Positions 47,944 to 61,180 of a stretch of 64,000 nucleotides of DNA are shown here, one piece after another. The translations under genes and the position numbers were made by a program. Each line of letters begins with the position of its first letter. The first letter of the stretch is position 1. The DNA lies in the NCBI GenBank assembly GCA_022606135.1, contig JABYQN010000003.1, forward strand, positions 434,001 to 498,000, given 5' to 3'. The notes beneath the pieces were generated by a model, which had not been told where the DNA came from, did not search any database, and saw nothing but the letters and a program-made list of their open reading frames with translations. The stretch is from Fomes fomentarius. Lineage: Eukaryota > Basidiomycota > Agaricomycetes > Polyporales > Polyporaceae.

Positions 47944-49349
47944 TCAGAGGAGCCTCCTCGTGAGCTCGAGGGTGTTCTTCAGATCCTCGAACATCTTCTC
48001 CGATACTGTGGCCCCATCAGCGAGAGTGACCAACAAGACAAGAGGTGACGGACAGAAAACGTACCATCCCCAGTGGGATCCGCCACGGACTCCACACAGA
48101 CAACCGTCGAGTGTTGTAAGAAGGATGACAGTTTCTTTGACTTGCGCAGCTCGTCGATCTCTGAGCCATAACCAGCCGCGCACAGTCGCGCGAGGATCCT
48201 GAGCATTAGGGGATGTAAAGACTAGACACAGACTACGGCACCATTCATGGAACTTACACCTTGTTCCTCGCCTTAGTAGCGGCTGCCTTCTGGCGGGACT
48301 GCACCTTGACTTGCTCCGCACAGAAGTCTTCACACACGGTCGCAAACTAGAGCAGGGGCGTCCCTTCTCGATGCATGGTAGTGCATGAGTGCTAGTGTAC
48401 TCACCTTGGCCCTCTCCTTGACGACGGCTTTCTGGCGCTTGATCAGTAGGCATTGAACTTCAGCTGTGTCGGCCGCTTGCCACTTTCGAGCGAATTCATC
48501 CAGTTGTCGCCGCTGGATACGGTTCTTCTTCGCCTTGAACACGTCACTGACAGACATGGCCGTCAGATCGCAAGACACCAACTGCATGGCATGGAGAAAC
48601 ATACACGTCAGGGTCAAGGACGTTGAACAGTTGCTTCCAGTCTTCGTTGTCACTGATGTATTCACCGATGCCGTAGAACGCAGCGATAGCGTCGCTCCCC
48701 ACATATTGACTGTAGGTGTGTGATGGGAGGTGAGGAAACGGTTATGGCATCAGCGGACGCGAAGACGACACGTACGCCTTCGCTAGACACTTCGAGCAAT
48801 ACCTCGCATACCAAGTCCACACCGCCTTCACACCTTGGCTCTCACCGCATCCCTGGCTCGCAACTAAGAGTTCTGCCACATACAAAGACACAAACTCACA
48901 GCACTTACGTGGCAAAAGGGAGAAAACAGGAAGTGCGCGAAGACGCGCTCGCTTAAAAACGACGGACACTTGGGTATCCCCCGTGTCCGCTCTCTCCCGT
49001 GTCTCCAAATATACTCCTGATTACGGTGAAGGACGAATCTCGAGATATTCTTGGACGTCCTAGCGACGTTCAGCAAGTCACGCGGGTGGAGGAGCTTGAA
49101 GATCTGAGCGTGACCAGCAGATCGCAGAGGTCAGGGACCCGATGTACATGATAGCAAGTTCATGTCAGTGCATACCTCTCCTAAAACATCGAAAGACAGA
49201 TCGGGGGCCTCCCTACTCGCACTCAGGTGTTCTGTGGACAGCTGCTGTCGTCGCGGTAGTGGGGGTCGTAGGGGGACACGTTCCAGACCAGCACCTGTCG
49301 TGTTCGAAAGCCGATGGTTGGTCTTCACTTTCTTCCGAGGAGGCGTCAT
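47944..49349 (-). CDS. Short F-box protein, 336 aa (paralogue B)
   Basis: Eight exons sum to 337 codons (49349-49176, 49103-48909, 48852-48776, 48709-48607, 48581-48405, 48346-48258, 48198-48065, 48005-47944). It shares its architecture with the neighbour downstream. It has a basic N-terminus (PPRKKVK), an F-box (LSFDVLGEIFKLLHPRDLLNVARTSKNISR), then the matching Cys module FSPFCHGC with AVWTWYARYCSKC. Exon borders at the F-box and at the Cys module are at the same positions as in paralogue A (end of FxxILE/GE, and inside C-H-x-C). It ends after the charged helical region (MFEDLKNTLELTRRLL) and lacks the later Cys pairs. This could be a true short form or a gene truncated by rearrangement. 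The ATG at 49349 is the first in frame. Confidence 0.75.
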
Positions 49350-49720
49350 AGCGAGTGCACGGATCCTTCCTTGCACAGAGACGGAGACCAGGGAGTAGAT
49401 TGTATCGGTAGAGGAGTTCGTTGGTGAGATAGTGGTGGTAAGGTGAACGAGGGAGTAACCAGGTCAGGCGCCGAGTTGACAGTACCCAACGACGAATAGC
49501 GCTGCAGCGCTATGGGACGCTCAAGGCCCGACGTCCACCTTCTTGCAAAGAGCTGATACACCACGAGGTGACGCAAACCGTTAGCCAGGATCAGTGTGGA
49601 CTTAGATGTGCACTGTCCACTTCCAGACGATGAGCGAACGTTGGAGATGACCGTAAAAATAGGGATGCGCATTGCACAGAGCGATACCCACAATCAACAC
49701 CTCGGACATTCACCGCCCGA

Positions 49721-50869
<1,149 letters not shown>

Positions 50870-51102
50870 GAGTCTGGTGAAGTTTGGTCACAGGGACTCG
50901 CGCCTGTGAGTAGTACGGTGGCAGATAGTATAGCCTTGACAATGAGACTGAGTTGAGGGACGAACTGAGAAAGAGCGGAAGAAAGTAGCGAGCTCGAGCG
51001 TCTAATGCTGGTAGGTCAGAAGACTCCATGCTTAAAACCCGAAGCGTGACATTGTGCAGACAGATAGGGCCAACATGATAGTTATCACAGCGTATATCTG
51101 CT

Positions 51103-53038
51103 CTACGAGCTACTACCGCCAACGCTTTCAATAACCTCCCCAACCCGCAAAACGAGTTCGTCACTACCCCATTGACCCACCACACTGACCCCGATGGGCC
51201 ACCCATCCACACCATTCCCTCCCGGGACACTCAGCGCGGGCAAACCAGCGAGTGAAGCAGGAACAGTCATCACATCCTGAACGTACGCATCGAGAGTTGA
51301 TGATGGTTCCTGAGGATTCGTACCTGCTGGGTCCGGCAGCGGGGGCGCCGTGCGTATAGCTGAGGGGTGGATCAGGACGTGGACGCCTCCCGACTCTCTG
51401 CTACAGCCGGATGTCGAATCAAGAGCGTTGGGAACACAGAACACTCGGTCAAAGTCGGCCTTCACTAGCTTCCGCACTCGCTGCGCTTGCAGGAAGTAGT
51501 TCTCGAAGGCACTGCACAAAAAGCTTTCAGCAAAATTGTGTAAAAGACACATGGAGTAAAATACCCACTCTGCCGAGAGCGCATAAGTCCCAAGCAAGAT
51601 TCTCCGCTGGACCTCTTCACCGAATCCATGCGATCGAGTGTAGGCGTATACGTTTGCAGTCTTTGTCAGACTTGCACCGGGAGGCGGCTCAACCCGCGTT
51701 CCTAGGAGGAATCATCAGGGATACACCTACGGAAGGGAACGATGGAACTTACCATACTCGATTCCATCGTACCGAGCGAGGTTGCTGCTGGCCTCGGCAC
51801 TTGAAATGACATAATAGGCGCTGAGCGCATAGCGCGTCGAGGGCAACGATATGGGCACGATGGTTGCACCCCGCGATTGCAGTTGCTGGATGACTCTGCG
51901 CACGGAGTCGACAACGCCACCTTCGAGCTCGCTCGGGAAGTACTCCTGCAAAAGTGTGATTAGTTTCCATGTCCTCGAAACATGTGAAATAAAACAGTGC
52001 ACCTGCGGAACACCGATCCGAAGACCAGTCAACGTGTCTTCCTTGACGAGCCCGAAATGCGCCTGGTTAAACTCCGCGGCCCTCGCTCTGACATGAGGTG
52101 GTGCAGCCGTTGGATCCCTGACATCATAAGACGCGAGAGGTTCTATCACTCAAACTGAGCGTTCATGGTCGAGGAGCCGAGTGCATTTCATCTTACCGTA
52201 GACGTTGCGCACAGTGCGGATATCACGGGCGAGAATACCAACGCAATCTAGACTGTCGGCAAACGAGACAACACCCCACCTACGGCAAACACCATAATGA
52301 GACACTTGGGGGCATTGTATCATGATGAACTATAGGTGCAGGGAGAGAAGCGTCACTCACCTGCTGATGACTCCGTACGAAGGTTTCAAGCCTACAACGC
52401 CGCAGTAGGACGCGGGCAGTCGCACAGACCCTCCGGTATCTGTGCCTAATGCACTATCCTTCACAGACCACCGTTCGGTGAGAGCGACAGCAAGCCGACT
52501 TCAGTGATACGTACGCATCGCACAGGTGAGCAGCAACAGCAGCAGCGCTCCCACCAGAACTTCCGCCTGCTGATCTTCTCTCCTCCTTGAGTGGACCTCG
52601 CAAGCCAAAGGGATTGATGACGGCTCCATGTACAGAGTATACATTAAGTGAGCTGTACAACAAGTCAATGTGAGTGAGATACTTTGGCGATGTTGATATT
52701 CAGACTCACCCCATCCCAAACTCATCACAATTCGCCTTGCCCACGATCTCCGCGCCATTGTCGGACAACAGCGCGACGGCAGTCGCGTCAAACGGAGACG
52801 TAAAGCTCTCCAACATATTCGAGGAGCATGTCGTAGGCAGTAATTTGGTGCAGATGTTGTCCTTGACTGCTAACCGGAGGCCAGTCAATGGACCATTGCC
52901 AGACGATGGATAGGTTGAGGTAGTAGCAACCAGCGCATTGACCGCAGAGGCAATAGTATGCAAGCCAGATGTGCGTTGATAACGAGAGAGACTAGCACGG
53001 TTTGGACATCGTATTCGAGGACGCGCCAACGAGAGCAT
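51103..53038 (-). CDS. gatA: Glutamyl-tRNA(Gln) amidotransferase subunit A, mitochondrial (GatA/HER2), 505 aa
   Basis: Amidase subunit of GatFAB/GatCAB, which converts Glu-tRNA(Gln) to Gln-tRNA(Gln) in mitochondria. Eight exons (53038-52710, 52652-52515, 52453-52361, 52279-52197, 52142-52003, 51945-51753, 51701-51569, 51511-51103) sum to 506 codons. The N-terminus is Arg/Ser-rich with no acids for about 25 residues, as in a mitochondrial presequence. The Ser-cisSer-Lys triad is complete: Lys in RLAVKDN, the serines in [15 protein letters not shown] and [12 protein letters not shown]. Later motifs are [32 protein letters not shown] and [19 protein letters not shown] and WPIGVSVVG close the fold. 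It is divergent from the membrane hydrolase gene. Confidence 0.95.
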
Positions 53039-53289
53039 CGAAAGTATACGGACTCCACACGGAGTATGGGCGTCTACGTCATCGCGTCAATGACCGCGTT
53101 ATTTGCATTTGTTGTCCAAAGGCCCCATCAAAAATTCAAACATAGTACTTTGATGTAAACATGTTGAACGATGTCTCGCCGAGGTAAGTACAAGTAACCT
53201 CAGGACCGACTCTCGACGTCGACCTAGCACCACTGCACCCCTATTTCGTCTCGCCCAGGCTTGACAGTTGCAGCTCTCCGCTCTCATCC
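53039..53289. promoter_or_regulatory. Bidirectional promoter region, GatA / TAP-type hydrolase
   Basis: The two start codons face away from each other, 251 bases apart, so both promoters must lie here. No clear TATA box is seen. A gtactttgatgtaaac block near 53146 is the AT-richest part. Confidence 0.45.
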
Positions 53290-55246
53290 ATGGACGCCGG
53301 TCCTGGTATTGACACCAAGACTCGGACTCTAGCCTACTTGGGACCGCCAAATGTGTTTCAGCCTACCCCTCCGAGGCGTTGCATACACACTCGCAGGGCC
53401 AGGATCCTCATTCATGTAGCTATCACAGCTGCTATCGTCTTTGGCGTTCAGTACTTCTTGCTCAACCAACTGGAATCGCTCCCAGTTCCAGACCAAACTC
53501 GGATCCCCGAGATTGAGTTCGACTGGTGGAGTGTAAGCACATGATTGCCTATCTATGTATTTGAATTGACAATCAATCCAACCAGCTTGAACCTAAGAAG
53601 GACCTTGTGTGGACTCACTGTTACATCGACCAGAAATGCGCTCGCCTTCTCCTCCCTCTTGACTACGACACTCTTGACAGTCCAACCACCGCGATCGCGC
53701 TTCGGATGATTCCGGCGGCTGACAAGCAGAACTATCGAGGCACCCTCTTCATCAATCCTGGAGGTCCTGGCGGCTCTGGCACCAAGTTCGTCCAAAGGAG
53801 GGGGAAGAACATTTCACGTATCGTCGGTCCGAATTTCGACGTGCTCGGTTTTGACCCGCGTGGGACCGGCTGGACAAGACCAGCCGCGGTTTGCTTCGAT
53901 ACAGAGTCGAAGCGAGACATCTGGAACTCTCAGGAAGGCTATGACTTCCTCAACGCGAGCGATCCTTCCGTGGGCCAGTTTCATGCACGCGCAAAGGCCC
54001 TTGCTGATCGTTGTGAAGACAAGCTAGGGGGCGAGTGGGGAATCGGGCGCTTCGTCAGCACGGCATACGTGGCTCGCGACATGCTCGAGATATCTCACAA
54101 GCTCGGACAGGATCAGTTGCAGTACTGGGGCTTCGTGAGTGCTAATCATGCTTCAAACTCTTCACCTACTCCTCACCTAAACTCATTGTCCCATTCGTTT
54201 CATAGAGCTACGGGTCTGTACTAGGCCAATATTTTGCAGCCATGTACCCAGACAAGGTCAAGCGCTTGATCATTGATGGTGTATACGACGCGGAGAACTA
54301 TCGCGCCACGCTCTGGAACACCAATATCGTCGATGTCGATGAGGCTGTCGGTTCCCTCTTCGAGTACTGTCACCGAGCCGGTCCGGAGAAGTGCGCACTC
54401 TACGAGTCGACGCCTGGCAAGATCCGCGAGCGTTACTTCGACGTCTTGGATAGCGTCGAGAAGAATCCTGTTCCAGTCTCGCTTGCTGAACCCCCTGTTG
54501 TGATAACGCGCAAGGCCCTCGTTTCACAGCTTTTCTACGGTACCTACAAACCGATTACGCTTTTCCCCAATATAATCGACACTATCTACGCCATCGAGAC
54601 CGCGAACGCGACCGCGCTTACGGCCCCTGCCTCGAAGATTGTTGCCGCACCCGAATGCGACTGCAACGCTCTCCCGGACGGTGCAATCAATGATGGTGGT
54701 GACACCGAGGCGACGTTTGCAATTGCATGCGGGGATGGTGACAAACTCGAGTGGGACCCGGAGTCGTACAAGGAATACTACAAGACCCTTGAGGACAGCT
54801 CGCACCTCATGGCACCGCAGTGGGGCATCTACTGGCTGCAATGTTCGGCATGGACGATCCGCCCCAAGTGGCGGTGGACGGGCCCGCTTGAGGCCAAGAA
54901 CACGTCACATCCTATCCTTGTCCTTTCCACGCAGTGGGACCCCGTCACGCCGCTTCCAGATGCGCTCGCGGCTCACGAGCGCTACGGGGGGTCAGGGTTG
55001 CTCGTGCAGAACTCTGTTGGGCATTGTTCGCTGTCTACACCGTCGCTGTGCACGGCAAAGCATGTGCGGAGGTACTTCCAGGAAGGCACGCTTCCTCAGG
55101 AGGGGACGAGGTGTGATGTGGAAGAGCTGCCGCTCATTGGGCAGGTGGAGTCTGAAGGCCTTCGCGCGATGAGCGTGGAGGATGCCGAGCTCTTGGATGC
55201 GCTGAAGGGTCTGTCGGAATCTATGCCTTTGTATCGTGGACTGTAG
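53290..55246 (+). CDS. Membrane-anchored alpha/beta hydrolase with TAP-like C-terminal domain, 610 aa
   Basis: Three exons (53290-53532, 53586-54134, 54206-55246) sum to 611 codons. One N-terminal membrane helix (ILIHVAITAAIVFGVQYFLL, residues 38-57) follows an Arg-rich cytosolic part, so the enzyme faces outside or the lumen. Catalytic features in order are FINPGGPGGSGT (oxyanion hole), VLGFDPRGTG, nucleophile elbow SYGSVLGQYFA, the acid residue in LSTQWDPVTPLPDA, and His in NSVGHCSLSTPS. Cys pairs in the cap and C-terminal domain (CDCNALP, CSAWT, CTAKH) suggest disulphides, again extracytosolic. This is the architecture of the S33 tripeptidyl aminopeptidase-like group with a TAP C-terminal domain. 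Substrates in fungi are mostly unproven. Confidence 0.88.
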
Positions 55247-55651
55247 GCTATTCTTACCTATAGACCGCCTACTTCTACACGGACGTTTCACGGGCAGTGG
55301 TTCGATGTCGGAGATGATCCACTCATCACCATTGTTTGTCATAGTACATATCCCTGCCATAGGTTCGACCCAAGCCCCTCATACGGTAAACGTGGCTATC
55401 CCTGCTAGGGCACTGTACTATTCCGGTCAAACGCTCCAACACTGATCAAACTCCGACAAATCCTCTTCTGATGGCATAGCAGTCAGGCTCGCTTGTGGCT
55501 CGCGACGGCAACTTGAACATCGGACAAAAGGGTGTGTACTTAAGAATATATTCCATACTATAGCTCCGGGCGCAGTAAGAACAATTCCTCAAGTCCCAGG
55601 GCATGTCCTTCCATCGACCGCATAGTGATGTTGCCCCCATCGTCATCATGA
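55247..55651. other. No supported gene
   Basis: The 3' flank of the hydrolase gene and start of the GH5 remnant's left side. No upstream part of the GH5 gene is recognisable here. Confidence 0.4.
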
Positions 55652-56312
55652 ATGATTCAATGTAACTGTCCAGTGGACTGGTACAACTTCGTCGGTCAGG
55701 GCCTGGACGCGATCCACAGCAGGAACCCGAACCTGCTCTCCGTCGTCGGCGGGGTCAACTACGCGACGGACACCAGTTTTCGTGTACAACAAGCCGCTCG
55801 ACCGCAGCGCGTACTCGGACAAGGTCGTATGGGGGTTCCACAACTACCAGTGGTGGTTCTCGTACAGCAGATGCGACGACCACTAGTCGCAGCTCGGGCA
55901 GAAGGCGGGCTTCCTGCTCACACAGAACAAGAACTTCACCGGGCCGCTCTGGCTGAGCGAGTTCGGCTGGAACCTGGGCAGCCCGAGCGCGGCTGAGCAG
56001 GCGTACTACACGTGCATTACGGACTACATGCGGGATGATGATGCGGAGTGGTTGTACTGGGCGTTGCAGGGGAGCTCTTATGTGCGTGATGGGCAGACGG
56101 ACACCGAGGAGAGATTTGGGCTATTGAGGGAGGAACTGGTCGTTCAAGAGCATTCTGGGTGCTATGTTCGACGTCCAGCAGGGCCCGTAGATAACACATG
56201 CAAATGTCTCGAAGACGGTGGTAAGATATTGGGCACATTACGGGAGGAGGAACGTCGATATGAATGCGACAGTCTGCCTCTCGACTACGTCTACGCCGCA
56301 CACCAAGCATGA
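55652..56312 (+). pseudogene. 3' remnant of a GH5 glycoside hydrolase
   Basis: Only the C-terminal part of a cellulase-superfamily enzyme is left. One frame gives WYNFVGQGLDAIHSRNPNLL and VVGGVNYATD. Near 55775-55782 the frame changes and it continues VYNKPLDRSAYSDKVVWGFHNYQWWFSY, then a TAG stop at 55884-55886. In the same frame it goes on through GFLLTQNKNFTGPLWLSEFGWNLG to WLYWALQGSSYV. The nucleophile Glu is the one in LSEFG. The N-terminal half with the acid/base Asn-Glu is absent. The gene has lost its 5' part and has at least two inactivating lesions. Subfamily is uncertain. Confidence 0.8.
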
Positions 56313-56404
56313 AAACCAGAACGTTCCACGGCGCGGAGCGCATACCAGTAGATCACTGTAGCCGTCTGCCGTAATTTGCTCGCCATCCACACATCAGAAT
56401 CTGG

Positions 56405-58335
56405 TCAGTTCGTATTGGCCTTGGTGAACCGGGTGTTCGCCAGGCCGACTTGCTTCTTGCCGGTGTCGTACACGGAGTAGAACCGCTCGAGGAAGGTCAT
56501 ACCGTTGATGAAGTCGAGGCCTTGCCCGGAGAGCTCGCCGAGCGGGGCGACGATGAGGTAGACCCAGTCCGCAGTGCCGCCGATCTCCGTGTTGAGAGCG
56601 CGCTATCAAACACAAGCGCTATCAGCACGCGCGCATATACTCGAGCTTCTGGCGCAATCGAGGGTTAGGAGCCAGACGTACCGGCCAAATCTGGGCGTTG
56701 GGCGTGAGCTCGAAGGTCACCTGTACACAAGCATGTAAGCTAGAGCTGCCTTCCGACAAAATCAGACTCGGGTACGCCTACTCCGTTGATGGTAAAGAAC
56801 AGGCTCTTCAGGTTCTTGTATGCTGCAGGGGTTATCTTGAGTAACCCAGTGTACGGGTCTGGCGCGCCGCCAACAGCATTGAGGTATTTATCAAATGCAT
56901 CTGCACAGCCGTTCCACACAAGCAGGTCAGTTGGCGTAACGACGATGACAGGATTTTAGATGGCTGACCATCGGCAAGAAGGATCAGAGTGGTGCCAGTG
57001 TCAACTATGCCGGCCGTCTTGGGCAGGATCGGAGTCGAGCTTCCGTACCGGATGGACTGATCAATGCCCCAGTATAAGGACGCGGGCTGCGTGCGAGTAA
57101 TTGGCCTACGAACAAGCGGAAGAGCGCACCCGACGCCTCGTCAGAATTGGGGATACGAGCTGGGGAGATTGTAACGCACGTATAGTGGATGCTGCCGACG
57201 AACTTGCTTGAGTCCGTGCCTCCAAAAGTCAACTCACCGTTGACGACCTCAGTGGAGTTCGTAGGTTCAAAGGAAACTGCGACTTTGTTGGCAGAGATCT
57301 TATGTTGGCGGAATAGATTGTCCGTCACTGCGAATCGAGGCAATAGTACTGTCAGGACAGCGCCCGAAGCAACATTGAAGTAGACATACCTGTAGGAATG
57401 GTCACATTGATGTCAGGAGAAAGTGTGCCGACAGTGAGGCCTACTGGGCCTAGACTGTGATTGTAAAATCACAAAGATGTGGTTCAGCCTACGATTCCTC
57501 TTGTAGTAGAGAGGTCTGAAATGTACGGCGCACCCTAGAATGCCATCGAAGGGATCGAAACCGGATGCATCGGCCGCAACGCCAATGGACTGACTTGGGA
57601 TCGTCAGGCCGTTGCCCAGAGACACTTTGTCGGTGTACTCAGTTCCTGTCATAGGAGTTTACATGTGTGAAGTCCTTATGAGATGTACATACAACACACC
57701 TACCATCGAAATAGCCAGATCCATATGTGACAGACTGAAAGAAACGTGTCAACGCCCCACAGACACTGGCGGGATGCGCGAGCTCAACATGCTCACCACG
57801 CTATCTGGAGTTTTCTTGCTGGTGGAGGTCACCTTGTACAATTGATTTGCGCCTACCCAAGTGTTGGAACTCCCCGTATCCACGATGAGAGTATCTGCAG
57901 GCCAGGTTTTCAGGCAAGTATTCACACCCGTACAACGAAAGGTAGAAGAAGTATACATTTCTTGGCGGGGCTACCAATACCAACCTATATCGAGAGGACG
58001 ATCCTTCAGCACGTGCAAGTTTTCTTCGGCCTATGTATGATCTTTCCGCTCACCGTAGCTGTATAGATGACTGCCTGATTTGTCACTGGGACGTTGTGGG
58101 CAGGGACTGGGCGAGCGTCCCCGATGATCTGTGCATTCGCGCGAGCGTACAGCTGTCGCGCGCGGGCTTGGTCGCGAGAGAGGATTTTGCCACCACCAGT
58201 CGAGTTGAAGTGCTTTGCAATGGGCAAGCGAACTAGATCATCGCGAACTTGTACTATGGATCCCGCACTTGCAGTTATGGCGAAAGCGAGCGGGAGAAGG
58301 AGAGCGAGGAACGAGGCTCTGATGCCATGAGACAT
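56405..58335 (-). CDS. Secreted aspartic protease (A1, polyporopepsin-like)
   Basis: An acid endopeptidase of the pepsin family. The ATG at 58335 opens a signal peptide (FLALLLPLAFAITASA) and a propeptide with LVRLPIAKHFN. About ten short exons are needed; key ones carry VGIGSPAKKY, the first catalytic Asp in IVDTGSSNTWVGA, the flap region SVTYGSGYFDGTEY, and FDGILGLGPVGL. Next are VAVSFEPTNST, LTFGGTDSSKF, and the second catalytic Asp in GIVDTGTTLILLAD. The tail is LDFINGMTFLERFYSVYDTGKKQVGLANT and ends at 56405. All junctions I checked stay in frame, so it looks intact. Total length is about 410 residues. Polyporopepsin-type proteases lack the disulphides of pepsin; only one or no Cys pair is evident. 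Confidence 0.88.
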
Positions 58336-58895
58336 GTCCGCGGACTCGAGGCTCAAACCGGATTGTCGAGAGGAGGGGCAAGAAAGGAGCCGCTTGTTGG
58401 GGCCTTATATACTGCCACGACGTGTACTTCGAAGACTGTGTTACCGGTGGCGCGCCGTGACTGGTCAGCAGCTTGCAGATGGAGTATATGATCTGATGCA
58501 GCCTGGCTTCTCATATGGCGATTCCCTGTTCGAATAGGCTTTGTATTGTCTGATTACCTCCCTGAGCGAGCCATCACTCTGTCGAACGCTGGCTCGGCAT
58601 GCATGGAAGCCTCGAGACACACTGGTCATTCGCCCCCCATCTCGAGAAGATGGCCCTGTACAGGCAGATGAAATCACTACACAAGCATTTCTCGCACTGC
58701 GTTGCGTACGGCTGTCCCAGGACTGATCGCCGTGAGGCTGAACGCGTCTGAGAAGGTAGCTGTTTGACACTTGGGACGCAGTGTCACACACAGAAGCAGC
58801 ACAGATGAGCGAGGAACATCATCTGGGAGCGTTCAATATGACAAGCATCAGCTTGGCAGCTTTGTGAAAACGCCGGGCACAACGAGTGAAGCACG
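58336..58895. other. Upstream region of the aspartic protease gene
   Basis: Contains gccttatatact (TATA-like) near 58400, about 65 bases before the start, which is well placed for a highly expressed secreted enzyme. No gene is seen. Confidence 0.5.
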
Positions 58896-61000
58896 TTACG
58901 AGGCGTCCATTTCAACATCTTTTACATCACCGCCACCTTCGTCGTTGTGCTCGCTCTCCGATTTCGTTCTCTTCATCTCCCGCCCTGCCTCCGCTTCTAT
59001 ACCCTCACTCGCGCCACGTTTCTGCTGTTCTCTCTCCTGTATCTTCGCAAGCAGTGCTTTCTTCTTCTTCAGTCGACCCAACTCGCGCTGCGTGAGCTGC
59101 TTCCCCTCCGCCTCAGGGTCGAAAGCCGCTGCTTCGGAGAGCGTGTCTCGAATGAGTGGATCGTGCTCCGGATCGACATTCTTCGGCATGGAGGAAAGGT
59201 CGGAGTATAGATCGAGCGTCTTCAACTCTTCAGATGTCGCTGTAGGTCGTGAGTTAGCGTCGAACTGAGAGGGGGGAGAAATACGCTGCGAAGTTTACCG
59301 GGGACAAGGCATGTTGCGTTGAGAGAGCTCAAGAGGGGTGCATCCCAGTCCGCCGACTCCGATAACTGGCAAAGGAGTGAGGTCTACTGAACGACGCGAT
59401 GATCTGATTCTCACTTACAGTGGGCCCGGCCCATGTCAGTAACCGAACAAAGCGTAGCTTTTCCGACTGGATGTTCTGTGAACCAGGCCGTTCCGCGTCG
59501 AGCGATGCCCATACATCGCCGTTGTGAGCAACGGAAAAGCTAATCACAGGCACGCCAAAGTCAACTGCTTGTACAGTAGACGTCGATGTCGCGCTGGAAT
59601 TTTCTGGGAACGACGTGTAGAAGAGGGCTGTGGCGCTGCAGAAAGATTAAGTAAAATCTGCGCCGTACTATTACATATATGACTTACCCGAAGATGCTGA
59701 AGACGATGAATCGCCCATGTTCACCGCGATTCACGGAGGATATTTTGTGAACAACAAAGACAAGGACTTCTTCAGGTGTCCCGGTTGTTGTTGGGACATC
59801 TTCGTTCACATTGGTATCTGGCATCTTTTCCTCCCCGGTGTTCGCATCTGAACTTTCCACATTCGCGCTCTCCTCCCGAAAGTCAATCTTTCCTTTCCCT
59901 TTCCCCTTGCCACGACTCCTTCGACCTTTGCCCTTCTCACCCTTCGTCCCCTGTTCTTCGTTGTCACCGTCGCCGTCGCCGTCACCATCATCCCACCCAC
60001 GCCGCCTTTTTGGAGCCTTGACCTGGATGTACGGCTCCACCACCGAAGACACGGGAATATCGGCAAGCACTTTGCCAGACATCCAATCCCATACCTTTAG
60101 TACAGGATCGCCACCGCCAGATACGAGTACATTGTGTTGAAATGACGGTATGTGGAGGGCGGACACGAACCTGAGCGCATCATCAGGTCGAGATCAATCA
60201 CCACACTTCGACAGCGGAGTACGCACTTCTCATGCCCCAGGCAATAGCGCTCTACGGCATAGCCCTGGGGAAACCAACTCACCCTGATGTGCTCATCGCG
60301 ATCAGCGGTGATGATGTATTGTTCATCCGGTGTGAGCAGGAAGGTGGTGAGCATGGATGCATGTCCGAGGATGAGGGTGCCGTTGGAAGGATTTTCGTGG
60401 GAGGTCACGGATCCGCGTTTGGACGCACCGGTCGGAGCAGACGAGGGAGCGAGCGTAGGTTCAGGATTGAGCGGATAGCTAGGAAGGTGTCGGCTGGGGA
60501 GCACTTGCAACGTAGGGGTTGAGCTTCACCTAAACACGTCTCCGAATTTGTCACTGATCACGACGGTCTGGCCGTCAGCGGTGAAAGCCACTTCGGTGGG
60601 CTTCTTAGGTAGCATACTACAATATATTGTGCATTGATTGGATGACGTTTTTGAGGTGGAAAATAAGCACGCACCGCTCATGGAGAAGCTCTAGATTATC
60701 TGCCACTTTCCATACTTTCAGTTTCTTATCGTCTCCGGTCGTAGCGATACATGAAAGATTGGTATCAAAGGCAATGCATCGAATGGGTCCTGAGTTGCGA
60801 AGCCCTTGCTGAACGTCGTCCCGAAGGCGAGTAGTAGAGTGGATGAGGTCCGCAGTGCTAAGCAGACAAGGCTCAGCTCATGCCTGCGCGGACACGATAT
60901 TGCCCACGTACAGAGAGTTCAGAAGATGGAAATGAGGCCCTGTTACAACCACTGCTCTCTCGGTCTCGAGGAAAATATGTGTGGGGGAAAAGTGCGACAT
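58896..61000 (-). CDS. trm82: tRNA (guanine-N7) methyltransferase non-catalytic subunit TRM82 (WDR4-like), 573 aa
   Basis: A WD-repeat partner that stabilises the TRM8 enzyme, which makes m7G46 in tRNA. Eight exons (61000-60912, 60857-60675, 60616-60530, 60478-60227, 60170-59688, 59635-59419, 59365-59299, 59239-58896) sum to 574 codons. Repeat signatures in order are IRCIAFDTNLSCIATTGDDKKLKVWKV, PTEVAFTADGQTVVISDKFGDVF, and LILGHASMLTTFLLTPDEQYIITADRDEHIRVS. WFPQGYAVERYCLGHEKFVSAL is the family hallmark after the third repeat. Then comes LVSGGGDPVLKVWDW. A long acidic/basic insertion rich in Gly, Asp and Lys (about residues 230-330) interrupts the propeller, partly built from GAC-GGT repeats. 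The C-terminus is a charged helix with Lys-Lys runs. It is longer than the yeast protein because of these additions. Confidence 0.92.
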
Positions 61001-61087
61001 ACCCTCATCAAATTCATGAGACAGAATTTTGGTTTCCCCCTCGTAAACCGCATGTACTAGATACGTAATTTGTTTGCTACCAACACG

Positions 61088-61168
61088 TCTCTGTTAGTAT
61101 ATCGGTTAGTACACGCGCCTGTCATGCACTGACCGCGCGAAAGCGGGGTTCGACTCCCCGACAGAGAG
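61088..61168 (+). tRNA. tRNA-Asp (GTC) with a 9-base intron
   Basis: Acceptor stem tctctgt (61088-61094) pairs with acagaga (61161-61167), discriminator g. The D-arm is gtat/gtac. The anticodon stem is cgcgc/gcgcg with loop c-t-gtc-a...c. T-arm is cgggg-ttcgact-ccccg. The anticodon GTC is clear. Between A37 and the next loop base sit nine extra bases (tgcactgac), the usual position of a spliceosome-independent tRNA intron. All four stems pair, so it should be functional. Confidence 0.93.
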
Positions 61169-61172
61169 ACAA

Positions 61173-61180
61173 TTTTTTTT
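61173..61180 (+). terminator. RNA polymerase III terminator
   Basis: A run of eight T starts five bases after the discriminator of the tRNA-Asp gene, as expected for Pol III. Confidence 0.85.
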
